In this document: positions 34,258-42,995 of the stretch, piece by piece | How positions within the stretch are numbered: position 1 is the first letter of the stretch | Layout of the letters: each line of letters starts with the position of its first letter | From: JAQVWU01 sp964628455 | Lineage (GTDB): Bacteria > Bacillota > Clostridia > Oscillospirales > CAG-272 | Reading direction: 5' to 3' | Assembly: GCA_964628455.1 (NCBI GenBank) | Contig: CAZVPD010000007.1 | Span: forward strand, 1-48,273 | Length of the DNA stretch: 48,273 bases | Translations under genes and position numbers: made by a program | Notes under the pieces: generated by a model | What the model saw: only the letters and a program-made list of their open reading frames with translations | The model's database searches: none | Told to the model about the DNA's origin: nothing

Positions 34258-35322
34258 TTATAATTCAATAAGATTCTTTGGAGCGGCCGTTATATTTCTG
34301 ACACTGTTTTCATCGGTAATAAGCATATCTTCGATGCGGACTCCGTATTTACCTTCTATATAGATGCCGGGTTCTATCGTGACGACATGACCGGGCATCA
34401 GTTTTTTTTCTCCGCTCCCTGATGACACGCCCGGTGCTTCATGAATATTCATTCCGACTCCGTGACCCAGCCCGTGACCGAAACACCCGCGGAATCCCGC
34501 TTGATCGATGATATCACGCGCGGTTTTGTCAATGTCGAAACACCTGATTCCGGGAGCTGCAGCGCCGAGGGCAGCGGATTGTGCCTCAAGCACTGTGCTG
34601 TAAACACGCTTCATATCGTCATCTGCATGCCCTATGCATACGGTGCGGGTCATATCCGAACAATAACCGCCGTATACGGCTCCGAAGTCAAGCGTCAGAA
34701 AACCGCGTTCCAGTTTATGATTCCTGGGTTCTCCGTGCGGAAGGGCAGATGCCTTGCCTGAGACTGCAATGATATCAAAAGAAACGGCCGGCGCTCCGTT
34801 TTTACGCATAAAGTATTCCAGTTCAAGAGCGATCTCGGTTTCCGTGCAGGAGGGTGTTATAAAATTCAAAATGTGATCGAACGCGCGTTCGGCAATCCGC
34901 TGTGCTTTTATGATGCATTCTGTTTCGGAGGGATCTTTGAATTCTCTCATTCCTTCGATGATCGGACCCGCCGGCAACAGGTTGACCGCGGGATAATCGG
35001 TTTTCATTGCGCTGTAAACGGCGCAGGTGACACTGTTGTCCTCATACCCGAGTGTTTCGACATGGTTGTCCGAAAGAAGGTCTCCGATCAGTTCGGCACG
35101 CTTTCCTGCAAGTAAAACGACATCCATACCGTCCTTCACCGACGCACGGGCTGCTTCGATATATCTGAAATCTGCAAGAAGGTAGGATTTATGACGGGTG
35201 ATGAGCGCATAACCGTCGCTGAAATTAAAACCGGTCAGATAGCGTAAATTTTTCTGATTGCTGACAAGCAGACCGCCGATCGTTTCCGGAAGAAGTCCCT
35301 TGAGTTTTTCTATACGTTTCAT
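34258..35322 (-). CDS. Xaa-Pro aminopeptidase-like M24 metallopeptidase
   Basis: 354 aa. It releases N-terminal residues before proline in the cytosol. An N-terminal creatinase-like domain (1-125; 'LLVSNQKNLRYLTGFNFSDGY') precedes the pita-bread fold. All five metal ligands are visible: Asp in 'LTLDFGAVYGG', Asp in 'YCSDMTRTV', His in 'GHGLGHGVGM', Glu in 'VTIEPGIY' and Glu in 'VRIEDML'. An yqhT-like peptidase next to efp and aroQ is the common arrangement in Bacillota, and this gene order is kept here. Confidence 0.94.
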   Translation of the reverse strand: MKRIEKLKGLLPETIGGLLVSNQKNLRYLTGFNFSDGYALITRHKSYLLADFRYIEAARASVKDGMDVVLLAGKRAELIGDLLSDNHVETLGYEDNSVTCAVYSAMKTDYPAVNLLPAGPIIEGMREFKDPSETECIIKAQRIAERAFDHILNFITPSCTETEIALELEYFMRKNGAPAVSFDIIAVSGKASALPHGEPRNHKLERGFLTLDFGAVYGGYCSDMTRTVCIGHADDDMKRVYSTVLEAQSAALGAAAPGIRCFDIDKTARDIIDQAGFRGCFGHGLGHGVGMNIHEAPGVSSGSGEKKLMPGHVVTIEPGIYIEGKYGVRIEDMLITDENSVRNITAAPKNLIEL

Positions 35323-35350
35323 GCTTTTTATTCTGCCTTCCGGTTTATAA

Positions 35351-35791
35351 TCAATTTTTTTCTATAATGATGTTGATCAACGCATATAATGCCGATATAT
35401 AACTGTATTTGCCGAAACCGCATATTTGTCCGATACAGACCGGTGCAATGACCGATTCATGACGGAAAGGTTCCCGCGCGTGAATGTTTGACATGTGTAC
35501 TTCAACGGCTGGAAGACCGCATGCGTCGATAGCGTCGCGTATCGCATAGGAATAATGCGTATATGCGGCAGGATTTATTACTATACCGTCATACTCCGAC
35601 CGTGCCGCATGGATGGCGTCTATGATATCGCCCTCGCTGTTGGATTGGAAAAAAGCCGTATCGGTACCGGCTTCGTCTCCGAAACTTCTGATATGTGAAT
35701 TGATTTGATCAAGCGTTTCGCTGCCGTAATGTGAAGGGTCGCGCGTTCCGGTCAGATTGATGTTCGGGCCGTTGATGATCAGTATTTTCAT
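35351..35791 (-). CDS. aroQ: Type II 3-dehydroquinate dehydratase
   Basis: 146 aa. It is the third step of the shikimate pathway (3-dehydroquinate to 3-dehydroshikimate), a dodecameric flavodoxin-like fold. 'INGPNINLTGTRDPSHYG' holds catalytic Tyr22 and the flexible lid, 'NPAAYTHYSYAIRDAI' binds the carboxylate, and 'VEVHMSNIHAREPFR' holds the catalytic His99. The usual 'LLG.REP' and 'THTS' segments vary here ('LTGTRDP', 'THYS'). The start overlaps the TIM-barrel gene's stop by 4 bp (ATGA), so the two are translationally coupled. Confidence 0.93.
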   Translation of the reverse strand: MKILIINGPNINLTGTRDPSHYGSETLDQINSHIRSFGDEAGTDTAFFQSNSEGDIIDAIHAARSEYDGIVINPAAYTHYSYAIRDAIDACGLPAVEVHMSNIHAREPFRHESVIAPVCIGQICGFGKYSYISALYALINIIIEKN

Positions 35792-36660
35792 GGTTGACTC
35801 CGATTTGTCTGTATGAGTGATTCATAACTGTTCTTCATTGTTTTGGCGTCTTCTGCCATGGTACCGTTTGATTCGCATATAATGCGCGGATATAATTTCT
35901 CCCTGACAATTGTTTCTATTAACGGTTCGAAGTCCGGGCCGTAAACGGTATCGCCGAAGGTCAGATGCTTTTTTTCGCCTGCGTCTGTAAACTCGACTTT
36001 CGAAAAATGGCAGTGAAGATTTTTTGCGTATTCTGTACCCAGTCTGCTGCCTATAAAATCGAATATCGCCCTGTAATCGTCGGATTTCGTAAATAATCCG
36101 CCGCGATTTCTGGCATTCATATGTCCGAAATCAACTACCGGATACAGACATGGGTCGATCTTGCAGATATCCGTCACTTCGTCCAGCGTACCCAGCTGGT
36201 TCTGTTTTCCCATCGTTTCAAGACCGATTTTTATGCTGACCGGGCCGAATTCTTCCAGCGCTTTATACAGGGTATCTTTTGTCAGTTTCACAGCTTCGTC
36301 TCTTGTGATTTTTGCGGTGCTTCCTGTATGTACGACGATGATATCGGCGCCCATAGCCATCGCTGCATTTAAAGACTGTCGGATATAAAGGATGCTTTTC
36401 AGGCGTTTCTCTGGTTCTACGGAGGATAATGAAATATAATACGGCGCATGAAGAGACATTGCTATTCCGTATTTTTTAGCTTCCGCACCGATTTTTACGA
36501 AGGTTTCTTCGCTTCCCGTCACGCCGTTGCCTGCAGAATATTCAAATGCATCAAGTCCTCGTCCGGCAAGCCATGCCGGAGTTTCGAATGTATGTTTATG
36601 CCCTTCCTGAGTAAAGGAATCCGAATTGCCTGCCGGACCGAAAAGTGCACGGTGATTCAT
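35788..36660 (-). CDS. Endonuclease IV/xylose isomerase-like TIM-barrel protein
   Basis: 290 aa. The AP-endonuclease-2-type barrel is visible from 'GLDAFEYSAGNGV', 'GIAMSLHAPYYISLS', 'GADIIVVHTGS', 'KIGLETMGKQNQLGTLDEV', 'YPVVDFGHMNARN', 'NLHCHFSKVEFT' and 'YPRIICESNG'. The His, Glu and Asp metal ligands of Nfo-type enzymes are in place (HAP, HTG, LETMGK, DFGHMNA, HCHFS, CESN). It may be a genuine deoxyribonuclease IV for abasic sites or a sugar isomerase/epimerase of the same fold; the 'LETMG..NQLGT' pattern favours the Nfo side. It overlaps both neighbours by 4 bp (ATGA on each side). Confidence 0.82.
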   Translation of the reverse strand: MNHRALFGPAGNSDSFTQEGHKHTFETPAWLAGRGLDAFEYSAGNGVTGSEETFVKIGAEAKKYGIAMSLHAPYYISLSSVEPEKRLKSILYIRQSLNAAMAMGADIIVVHTGSTAKITRDEAVKLTKDTLYKALEEFGPVSIKIGLETMGKQNQLGTLDEVTDICKIDPCLYPVVDFGHMNARNRGGLFTKSDDYRAIFDFIGSRLGTEYAKNLHCHFSKVEFTDAGEKKHLTFGDTVYGPDFEPLIETIVREKLYPRIICESNGTMAEDAKTMKNSYESLIQTNRSQP

Positions 36661-37169
36661 TGAGGCCTCTTTTTCTTTCTTGTGTTGTAAATATAAATAA
36701 ATGGTTTTTCAAACAGACGCTTCAATAAAAAAAATATGTTTCTTTTATCTTCTATCGGGTCGACAAGTATGCAGTATAATCCGAGTCGTTTGCCGGCAAA
36801 TATGTCCGTAAAGATCTGATCTCCGACAATGGCGGTATCGGTAACGGCCGTATCCATTGCGGTCATAGCGGCACGGAGCTGACGCCGGGACGGCTTCCCG
36901 CTTGCTGCGGCGGCAAAATATCCCATGGAACGGTTGAATGTTTTTACCCGGTCAACTCCGTTGTTGCTTACAAACGAAACTGCAATATCGGCGCTGCGTA
37001 TGTTTTTTATCCATTCGGCAACCTGCCCGGTCGGTTCGGGTTCTCCGTATGGTACCAGAGTATTATCGATATCGCATATAAGACCCCGTATTCCGCAGCG
37101 TTTTATATCGGAAATCCTAATATCGTAAATGCTGTTGTAATAAGCATCCGGGATAAAGTATTTTAACAT
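36657..37169 (-). CDS. yqeG: YqeG-family HAD phosphatase (class IIIA)
   Basis: 170 aa. HAD motif I is 'CDIDNTLVPYGEPEPT', motif II 'FVSNNG', motif III Lys in 'GKPSRR' and motif IV 'VGDQIFTDI'. The opening 'MLKYFIPDAYYNSIYDI' is the YqeG family start. The family is near-universal in Bacillota and related to mitochondrial phosphatidylglycerophosphate phosphatase (PgpP/Gep4), so this may be the PGP phosphatase; in other genomes it neighbours aroE/yqeH, and here aroQ. Weak ribosome binding site; a moderate promoter lies at 37218-37247. Confidence 0.9.
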   Translation of the reverse strand: MLKYFIPDAYYNSIYDIRISDIKRCGIRGLICDIDNTLVPYGEPEPTGQVAEWIKNIRSADIAVSFVSNNGVDRVKTFNRSMGYFAAAASGKPSRRQLRAAMTAMDTAVTDTAIVGDQIFTDIFAGKRLGLYCILVDPIEDKRNIFFLLKRLFEKPFIYIYNTRKKKRPQ

Positions 37170-37217
37170 ATTCTCACCGTAAATGTTTATTGAAATAATT
37201 CGGTCAAGAATTATTTT

Positions 37218-37247
37218 ATCATAAATACAGTCTGTTTTCTATAACAA
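37218..37247 (-). promoter_or_regulatory. Possible promoter of yqeG-TIM-aroQ-peptidase
   Basis: Minus strand TTGTTA (37242-37247), 18 bp, TATGAT (37218-37223). One and two mismatches respectively, so only moderate support. Confidence 0.45.
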
Positions 37248-37276
37248 ATTGTTAAAAAAATTAATATTTCGGACAT

Positions 37277-37311
37277 AAAAAACAGAACGGCGGGAGATGA
37301 TTTCCGCCGTT
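37277..37311 (-). terminator. Intrinsic terminator after the two-helix membrane protein
   Basis: AACGGCGG (37286-37293) pairs with CCGCCGTT (37304-37311); the minus-strand tail is CTGTTTTTT. Confidence 0.82.
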
Positions 37312-37337
37312 TTAATGAATACATGTTTTAATGAAAT

Positions 37338-38057
37338 TTACTTTTTGGCAGCCGCTGCCTTTTTCTGCCCGACCAGTTTCATAATACTTGCAACCAGTTT
37401 GTCAAGGTCCGCGTCATTGTGTGCGGGAATGGTTATGAGGGTGTCCTGCGTGCTTTTCAAGTTAAACATGACGTATTTTGCCGTTAAATTGTTTTTTTCG
37501 TAATTGGTTTTATAAACTCCTTCGGTCACAAAAACGCTGTCGATCTCCGTGTAGGGGATCACATCGAGGAAAAACTCATTGTAGTCTTTTATAAAAGAAA
37601 ATCGCTGCCGGTATAAGCCGAGTTTTTCGGACATAAAAAGGAGAAGCGTCTCCGAATAAATCGAACTCCGGATTTTACCGTCTTTACCGCGCTTTACAAG
37701 CAGTTCCTCACTGCCGGTAAAATCATATTCACCGAAACGGTAGGGATCGTAGAGCGGCATAACCTTCACGTGTTTTTCTTCGATTCCGAGCTTTTTAAGT
37801 GCGGAATCCTGCATTCCGGAAGTAAATCGCTGAACCTGTTCTGCAAATTCGGCGTCGCTTGTTTTGCCCCCGAGTGTGAATATGACAAAGCATGCACCCA
37901 CAACCGCCGCAATAACGCCGAAGGGAATGAAAAACATCATGGGAAGCCCCATGATCTGCAAAACGGCCGGCAGCAATCCGATCAATACCATTCCCGATCC
38001 CAGCGGTACCGGCCATTCTTTGCCTGTAAAATATTTCAGATTATATTTGAAATTCAT
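37338..38057 (-). CDS. Two-helix membrane protein with PH-like cytosolic domain, unrecognised
   Basis: 239 aa, no family recognised. Two transmembrane helices (about 18-38 and 42-62; 'MVLIGLLPAVLQIMGLPMMFFIPFG') follow a short N-terminal segment. The remaining ~175 residues form a soluble alpha/beta region ending in a Lys/Ala-rich tail ('KKAAAAKK'). Segments such as 'IYSETLLLFMSEKLGLYRQRFSFI', 'IPYTEIDSVFVTEG' and 'TLITIPAHNDADLDKLVASI' resemble the PH-like strands and closing helix of YcxB/bPH proteins, but I would not name a family. It has its own promoter and terminator. A housekeeping membrane-linked role is a guess. Confidence 0.75.
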   Translation of the reverse strand: MNFKYNLKYFTGKEWPVPLGSGMVLIGLLPAVLQIMGLPMMFFIPFGVIAAVVGACFVIFTLGGKTSDAEFAEQVQRFTSGMQDSALKKLGIEEKHVKVMPLYDPYRFGEYDFTGSEELLVKRGKDGKIRSSIYSETLLLFMSEKLGLYRQRFSFIKDYNEFFLDVIPYTEIDSVFVTEGVYKTNYEKNNLTAKYVMFNLKSTQDTLITIPAHNDADLDKLVASIMKLVGQKKAAAAKK

Positions 38058-38095
38058 AAAAATACCTTTCTGTTTAGATGTATTGAATTTGATTC

Positions 38096-38124
38096 ATTAT
38101 AACACCGTGTTTTGCGGTTGTAAA
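38096..38124 (-). promoter_or_regulatory. Promoter of the two-helix membrane protein
   Basis: Minus strand TTTACA (38119-38124), 17 bp, TATAAT (38096-38101), 38 bp before its ATG. Confidence 0.78.
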
Positions 38125-38341
38125 GATTTTTAAAAAAATTGATCTTTGCATTGAGTGAATTTAACAAGTACCACGATTATTATTAATATAAATTCAACAA
38201 ATATCTGTTTGACAGGAAAAGCCTTCCGCACATCGTAAATTGCAGGCGAAGAAAATCATGGGGCATTGCCGGATTGTATCATTCCGAAAGTGCGCATAAA
38301 AAAGCTGAAATCGTATATTGCGTTATTTGTTTTAGTATCTG

Positions 38342-38370
38342 TTGCATTTTTATAAATTAGGGTGTATAAT
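38342..38370 (+). promoter_or_regulatory. Promoter of nadBC and long leader
   Basis: TTGCAT (38342-38347), 17 bp, TATAAT (38365-38370). It lies in the 491-bp gap 38058-38548. The ~170-nt leader holds a two-step hairpin (GGAATA 38399-38404 with TATTCC 38430-38435, enclosing CGGA 38414-38417 with TCCG 38425-38428). I see no gene in this gap. Confidence 0.7.
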
Positions 38371-38548
38371 CATATTCAATTTATTATTTAGGGCGTTGGG
38401 AATAAGCAGGAAACGGAGTATATATCCGATATTCCGGAAAATGATATACGGTTCTGTTTGTCTGTGCATCATAAAGATAAAATTCTTAACGGAATCCATG
38501 TTTGATTTCCTGAAAGAGTAATATTATAAAATCAAGAAAGACCGGTTT

Positions 38549-40137
38549 ATGAAACGTTATACTACGGAAATTACGAGAAATCCTTTAAAATCGGAAAAGA
38601 CCGATGTTGTAATAATCGGCTGCGGAGCTGCGGGACTTTATGCCGCATTGAACCTGGATCCCGGATTAAAATGCGTTATTATCAATAAAGCCGGGATCAA
38701 ACACAGCAATTCGATGTATGCCCAGGGCGGGATTGCCNNNNNNNNNNGGTCATTCAACCTGCCGAATTTGATAATACGGAAAATCATTTTAAAGATACGA
38801 TAGTGGCGGGAGCCGGTCTGTGCGACGAAAAAGCCGTTCGTGTTCTGGTCGGGGAAGCATGGAGCAACATCGAGCAGTTGATCAAAATCGGTGTCCCGTT
38901 TGATACGGACAACGGTAATTTTCTGCTCACCAAAGAGGGAGGGCACGGGAAAAACAGGATCCTGCACTGCGGCGGTGATGCTACGGGATTGCATCTTACG
39001 AAAAGTTTATATGAGGAATCAGTCAGGCGAAGCAATATAAAAATAATGAATTATATGTTTCTGACGGATATTCTGACGAATGAAAAAGGCGTTTGCGGTG
39101 TTCAGCTTATGGACTCGCAAAACGAATCCTGCCGGTTTATGGCTTCCAAAGTGATTATCGCATCGGGTGGGGTCGGTCATGTGTTCAGAAACAGCACGAA
39201 TGCTGTCTGCGCCACAGGCGACGGCATTGCCGCAGCATACAGGGCAGGAGCGGAACTCAAGGATATGGAATTTGTTCAGTTCCATCCGACCTCGTTTATT
39301 CATCCGAATGAGAACGGACGGTATTTTCTTATCTCGGAAGCGCTGCGGGGAGAAGGCGCCGTATTAAAAAACAGACGCGGAGAATCGTTTATGCGCGATG
39401 TGCATCCTCTGGCGGATCTGGCGCCGAGAGATATAGTATCGCGAGCTATTATTACGGAAATGCTGAAGAACGACATTCCAAATGTATATCTGGATATTAC
39501 CGGGAAGTCGAGAAGCTTTTTGAAAGATCGTTTCCCGACTATATACAACGAGTGTATGGTTCGCGGGGTAGATATCGCGAAACACTGGATACCTGTCATC
39601 CCGGTGCAGCATTATTTCATGGGCGGAATAAAAACAGACACGGAAGGCAGAACAAACATACCGGGATTGTATGCGTGCGGTGAAGCTGCATGTACAGGCG
39701 TGCACGGCGCAAACCGGCTCGCAAGCAATTCTCTTCTGGAATGTCTGGTATTCGGCAGGCGTTGTGCGTATGATATCGGTTCATCAGGTGTGTTTTCGCC
39801 TGAATGCGGTGATTTTGATGACGCCCGCCTTGTAAAAACAGCTGAAGGGATCGATTTTGATTCATATATCAGCGAGATACGTACTCTGTCAACAAAAAAA
39901 TGCGGTATAATCCGCAATGATCATGATCTCAGGGAAGCTCAGGCGCGGATAAACGAAATCCATGCGGAACTTGATGGTATTCGGTTATCTGCCGGGAAAG
40001 AAATTGAAACATACAACCGCTCCCAGATTGCTTCGCTTATCATTACCGCGGCAATTCAAAGAAAAAAAAGCGTCGGTGCGCATTTCCGAAATGATGATGA
40101 AAATCCGAAGGAGATTAACGGTGTTAAATCAGTATAA
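38549..40137 (+). CDS. nadB: L-aspartate oxidase, interrupted by an assembly gap
   Basis: About 526 aa once joined. NadB is a flavoenzyme oxidising L-aspartate to iminoaspartate, the first step of de novo NAD synthesis. The FAD loop is 'VVIIGCGAAGLYAALNL' and the N-terminal part stops at 'SMYAQGGIA' (38737). Ten N follow. The frame then resumes with 'VIQPAEFDNTENHFKDT' (38749 on), 'GEALRGEGAVL', 'VQHYFMGGIKTD' and 'GVHGANRLASNSLLECLVFG'. The ten N do not keep the frame; a true gap of 2 bases (or 2+3n) would, giving the usual 'GGIAAVI'. So this is a placeholder, not a pseudogene. It overlaps nadC by 17 bp. nadA is not adjacent. Confidence 0.92.
38738..38747. other. Assembly gap (10 N)
   Basis: Ten consecutive N inside nadB. 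Reading frames on either side require a length of 2 modulo 3, so 10 is not the real size. Confidence 0.97.
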
Positions 40138-40963
40138 ACTTGACGAGATCATCCGCATTGCCCTTGAAGAGGATATCGGCAGCGGAGATATAACCACTTT
40201 GGCAACTGTTGATGAAGAAAAGCAAACCGAAGGAATGTTTATTGCCAAAGAAGACGGTGTGATTTGCGGTCTGCCTGTCGTTAAACGGGTCTTTGAAATG
40301 ATCGATGCGGAAATAAAACTCGAATTATTTATCCGCGAGGGTGAGTATGTAAAAAAAGGCAGCTGTTTTGCCAAAGTTTCGGGACGGGCTCGGAATATAT
40401 TGACCGGAGAAAGAGTGGCTTTGAATTTTTTACAGCGAATGTCGGGTATTGCCACTCAAACCCGTAAAGCGGCAGACCTGATTCAGGGAACCAAGGCAGT
40501 GATATGCGATACACGCAAAACCACGCCGGGATTGCGCATCCTAGAAAAATATGCGGTCCGCACAGGCGGCGGTGCAAATCATCGGTATAATTTGGCTGAC
40601 GGGATACTGATCAAGGACAATCATATAAGAGCCGCGGGGGGGATAGGACAGGCTATCGTCAAATCACGCGGGTCCGTGTCGCATATGCTGAAAATCGAGG
40701 TGGAAGTCGAAAATTTCGATCAGATCGAAGAGGCTCTTCTGTTCGGCGCAGATATTATCATGCTTGATAATATGAATGCGGAAGATATGAGAAAAGCTGT
40801 GGACATGATTAACAAAAGGGCAATCGTCGAAGCGTCCGGCAATATGGGGGACAGGGATCTGCTTGAAGTTGCCCGGACCGGCGTGGATATTATTTCTGTC
40901 GGTGCTTTGACACATTCCGTACGGTCGATGGATATAAGCTTGAAATTCAGTCCCTTGTCTTAA
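40121..40963 (+). CDS. nadC: Nicotinate-nucleotide pyrophosphorylase (quinolinate phosphoribosyltransferase)
   Basis: 280 aa from GTG 40121 (GAAGGAG 7 nt upstream, inside nadB); the frame's earlier ATG at 39962 is nadB shadow. It joins quinolinate to PRPP, giving nicotinate mononucleotide. 'EEDIGSGDITT', 'GERVALNFLQRMSGIAT', 'DTRKTTPGLRILEKYAVRTGGG', 'HRYNLADGILIKDNH', 'IMLDNM' and 'EASGNM' are the full set of family blocks. It is coupled to nadB by a 17-bp overlap. Confidence 0.97.
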   Translation: MLNQYKLDEIIRIALEEDIGSGDITTLATVDEEKQTEGMFIAKEDGVICGLPVVKRVFEMIDAEIKLELFIREGEYVKKGSCFAKVSGRARNILTGERVALNFLQRMSGIATQTRKAADLIQGTKAVICDTRKTTPGLRILEKYAVRTGGGANHRYNLADGILIKDNHIRAAGGIGQAIVKSRGSVSHMLKIEVEVENFDQIEEALLFGADIIMLDNMNAEDMRKAVDMINKRAIVEASGNMGDRDLLEVARTGVDIISVGALTHSVRSMDISLKFSPLS

Positions 40964-40984
40964 GAAGATGTAAAATATTAATAA

Positions 40985-41020
40985 GCACGGCAGATGCGTT
41001 CGTTTTTGCGTCTGCCGTGC
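40985..41020. terminator. Strong hairpin between nadC and the DUF2284 gene
   Basis: GCACGGCAGATGC (40985-40997) pairs with GCGTCTGCCGTGC (41008-41020), 13 bp with one G-U. The T-tract on either side is poor, so termination is likely but not typical. Confidence 0.65.
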
Positions 41021-41047
41021 CGATTTATATGAGATATAAAAATAAAA

Positions 41048-41590
41048 TCATTTAAGCAGATAACAGCTTGTATAGGTGATCGTGTCTTTTCCGTTGTAAT
41101 AAGGTATATGGGATAATTCACAGACACGGCTGACCCACAAGCCGTATGCTTCCATCGAGGAGATCGATTTATCGGGGTATCTGCACGGTTCGTCCGGGTA
41201 TGAACAGGTTTCGCACAGCGTACAAGTGCCGGCACCCATCGGCAGAATATCATCAAATTCTGATTTAAGTTTATCTACGAGAACGGCAAAATTATTTTTG
41301 TGTTTTTCTCCGGTTTCTTTGATGGTTTCATAATCATATTCGTCTTCCATCCGGCCGATTGTCTGTACCAGTATGCCGAATGAATATTGTGAAGCATGTT
41401 TTGCGGCGTCTTCGATCGTTCCGCAGGCCGGAGGACATCTCCAGTTTTTGTTGTAGGCATGGCATTTGTCGGCGCTGCACATTTCTCTGACTTCGGGCAT
41501 AAATTCAAGGGCTTTTATATTCAGTTCGCCGGCTTGCGAAAAACCGGTGTCAAGCGCGTCTTTTATCAATCGGTCGGTGTTATAGGTCAT
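41048..41590 (-). CDS. DUF2284 cysteine-rich metal-binding protein
   Basis: 180 aa. Two cysteine clusters are seen: 'CSADKCHAYNKNWRCPPACG' near residue 38 and 'CTLCETCSYPDEPCRYPDK' near residue 122. The pattern is that of DUF2284 predicted metal (probably Fe-S) binding proteins, and the second cluster is ferredoxin-like. Biochemical function is unknown. In Clostridia such genes often occur near corrinoid/URO-D genes; here the neighbours are uvsE, the ABC genes and the B12-binding protein. It has its own promoter (41625-41653), so it need not be cotranscribed with uvsE. Confidence 0.88.
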   Translation of the reverse strand: MTYNTDRLIKDALDTGFSQAGELNIKALEFMPEVREMCSADKCHAYNKNWRCPPACGTIEDAAKHASQYSFGILVQTIGRMEDEYDYETIKETGEKHKNNFAVLVDKLKSEFDDILPMGAGTCTLCETCSYPDEPCRYPDKSISSMEAYGLWVSRVCELSHIPYYNGKDTITYTSCYLLK

Positions 41591-41624
41591 AGTGTTGGAC
41601 TCTCCGGAAATTATTTGTTTCTTA

Positions 41625-41653
41625 AGTCTATCACCTATTTACGGCTGTGTCAA
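41625..41653 (-). promoter_or_regulatory. Promoter of the DUF2284 gene
   Basis: Minus strand TTGACA (41648-41653), 17 bp, TAGACT (41625-41630): perfect -35, two mismatches in the -10. Confidence 0.6.
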
Positions 41654-41708
41654 TGAAATATCACTGCTTTTTTTTGTAAAAATACGTGATTTTTAATAAT
41701 CGGATCTT

Positions 41709-42965
41709 TCATAATATAAAGTAATAACTGTGCAAAAGATAATCCTGCCGGTATTGAAGCGACAGCTTATATAAATAACTTTTCAGGCTCGAGAGGCTGT
41801 CTGTTCCGGCGGTGAAGCCGTCAAACTTTGTTTTGAATTTTTTCTTTTCATCTTCCGTCGCCTGGTTTTTAAAATATCCCCATACATGAAGAACGGCATT
41901 TTTTATTTTACCTGCATCGGATTCTCGCTGCATCGCTTCTTCGCACAATCTGTAAAATTCCGCGGCGGGATAGTTGTTTTTTTCTTTCAGCAGTTTCCTG
42001 ATCTTCAGATAAATATCCGGAGCTTTTTCCAGGATCGTATATTTGTATCTGCTCCATTCGTTTTCCAGCTTGTTGATGCTTTTTATTTGTGTTGTGGTAT
42101 GGATGCATTTGACTGCCGAAAGGTTTTTGTCTTTTACTTCAAGCATGATATCGAGATCCTTGTTTTCAAGCGTATCGGTAAACCGCATAAATTCCCCGAT
42201 ACGGATGGTTTCGGAATGTGAGCCTGCTTTTTTGTTTTCCGCCTGTTGAGAATAATGAATTTTCTGCCTTCCGTCTTTCGTTTGCCACGTCTCGGAACAT
42301 CTGCCGATCAAACTGTTTTCGCTGACTGCAGCGGGCTGAGGATTGATCCTGTTATGCAGGTTATCGAAAACAACAGGCGCACCGAACAATGCCGCGATCT
42401 CGAGCACATCGCCGATATGATACGACCGGTCATCGTTTTCAAGTGCTGTTCTTGCTTTTAATGAATCACTCAGATGATTGTACCGCGCTGTAAACCGGCT
42501 TACCGCACTGATCTTATCCTGATAAATTCCGCCTATATGCAGAATGATTTTATGTGACGGATTCAGTTCAAGGCTGTCCAGGAAATCCCCGTGGTACTTT
42601 AAATCAAGGACCGCATTTGCAGCCACATTCGCGTCGGGTGAATTCAATACGGTATATTGTCCCGGATGCATGGATACCCGTATGCCGTTTTCTTTGATTT
42701 TTGTGCCCAGATTTTTCAGACGAATAGAAAAAATACTGCGCCAGTCGAGAGTATTCAAAGGAGAGGAGCCGAACGGTATGATGTCCGAACTGATTCTGAA
42801 AAGCCTGATATCATTTTCGATGTTATAATTCAAGATGTTGTCAAGCGATCGTAAATTGCCGTCGGTTATTTCAAAGAGCTTTTTTTCGCTGATGTTTCTT
42901 TTCATACAGCTTCTGATATCCGTATCGGGAACTCCGACGGTCAGACAGGCATAACCTATGTTCAT
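41709..42965 (-). CDS. uvsE: UV DNA-damage endonuclease
   Basis: 418 aa. UvsE/UVDE nicks DNA 5' to pyrimidine dimers, 6-4 products and some abasic sites, independently of UvrABC. The TIM-barrel landmarks are 'RISSDIIPFGS', 'VSMHPGQYTVLNSPD', 'HIGGIYQDK', 'LENDDRSYHIGDVLEI', 'VFDNLHNRI', 'KIHYSQQ' and 'DIMLEVKDKN', covering the three-metal site. The last ~110 residues form a helical extension beyond the ~310-residue core. It lies 30 bp after the ABC ATPase gene, in the same orientation and with no terminator between, so it is probably in the B12-protein/ABC transcript. Confidence 0.93.
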   Translation of the reverse strand: MNIGYACLTVGVPDTDIRSCMKRNISEKKLFEITDGNLRSLDNILNYNIENDIRLFRISSDIIPFGSSPLNTLDWRSIFSIRLKNLGTKIKENGIRVSMHPGQYTVLNSPDANVAANAVLDLKYHGDFLDSLELNPSHKIILHIGGIYQDKISAVSRFTARYNHLSDSLKARTALENDDRSYHIGDVLEIAALFGAPVVFDNLHNRINPQPAAVSENSLIGRCSETWQTKDGRQKIHYSQQAENKKAGSHSETIRIGEFMRFTDTLENKDLDIMLEVKDKNLSAVKCIHTTTQIKSINKLENEWSRYKYTILEKAPDIYLKIRKLLKEKNNYPAAEFYRLCEEAMQRESDAGKIKNAVLHVWGYFKNQATEDEKKKFKTKFDGFTAGTDSLSSLKSYLYKLSLQYRQDYLLHSYYFIL

Positions 42966-42995
42966 AGTTTACTCGTTTCATATAGAATAAAAAAA

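Noticed and set aside
38549..38803. nadB as a pseudogene (frameshifted)
   Set aside because: The break coincides exactly with the N run and both sides match NadB in sequence and order.
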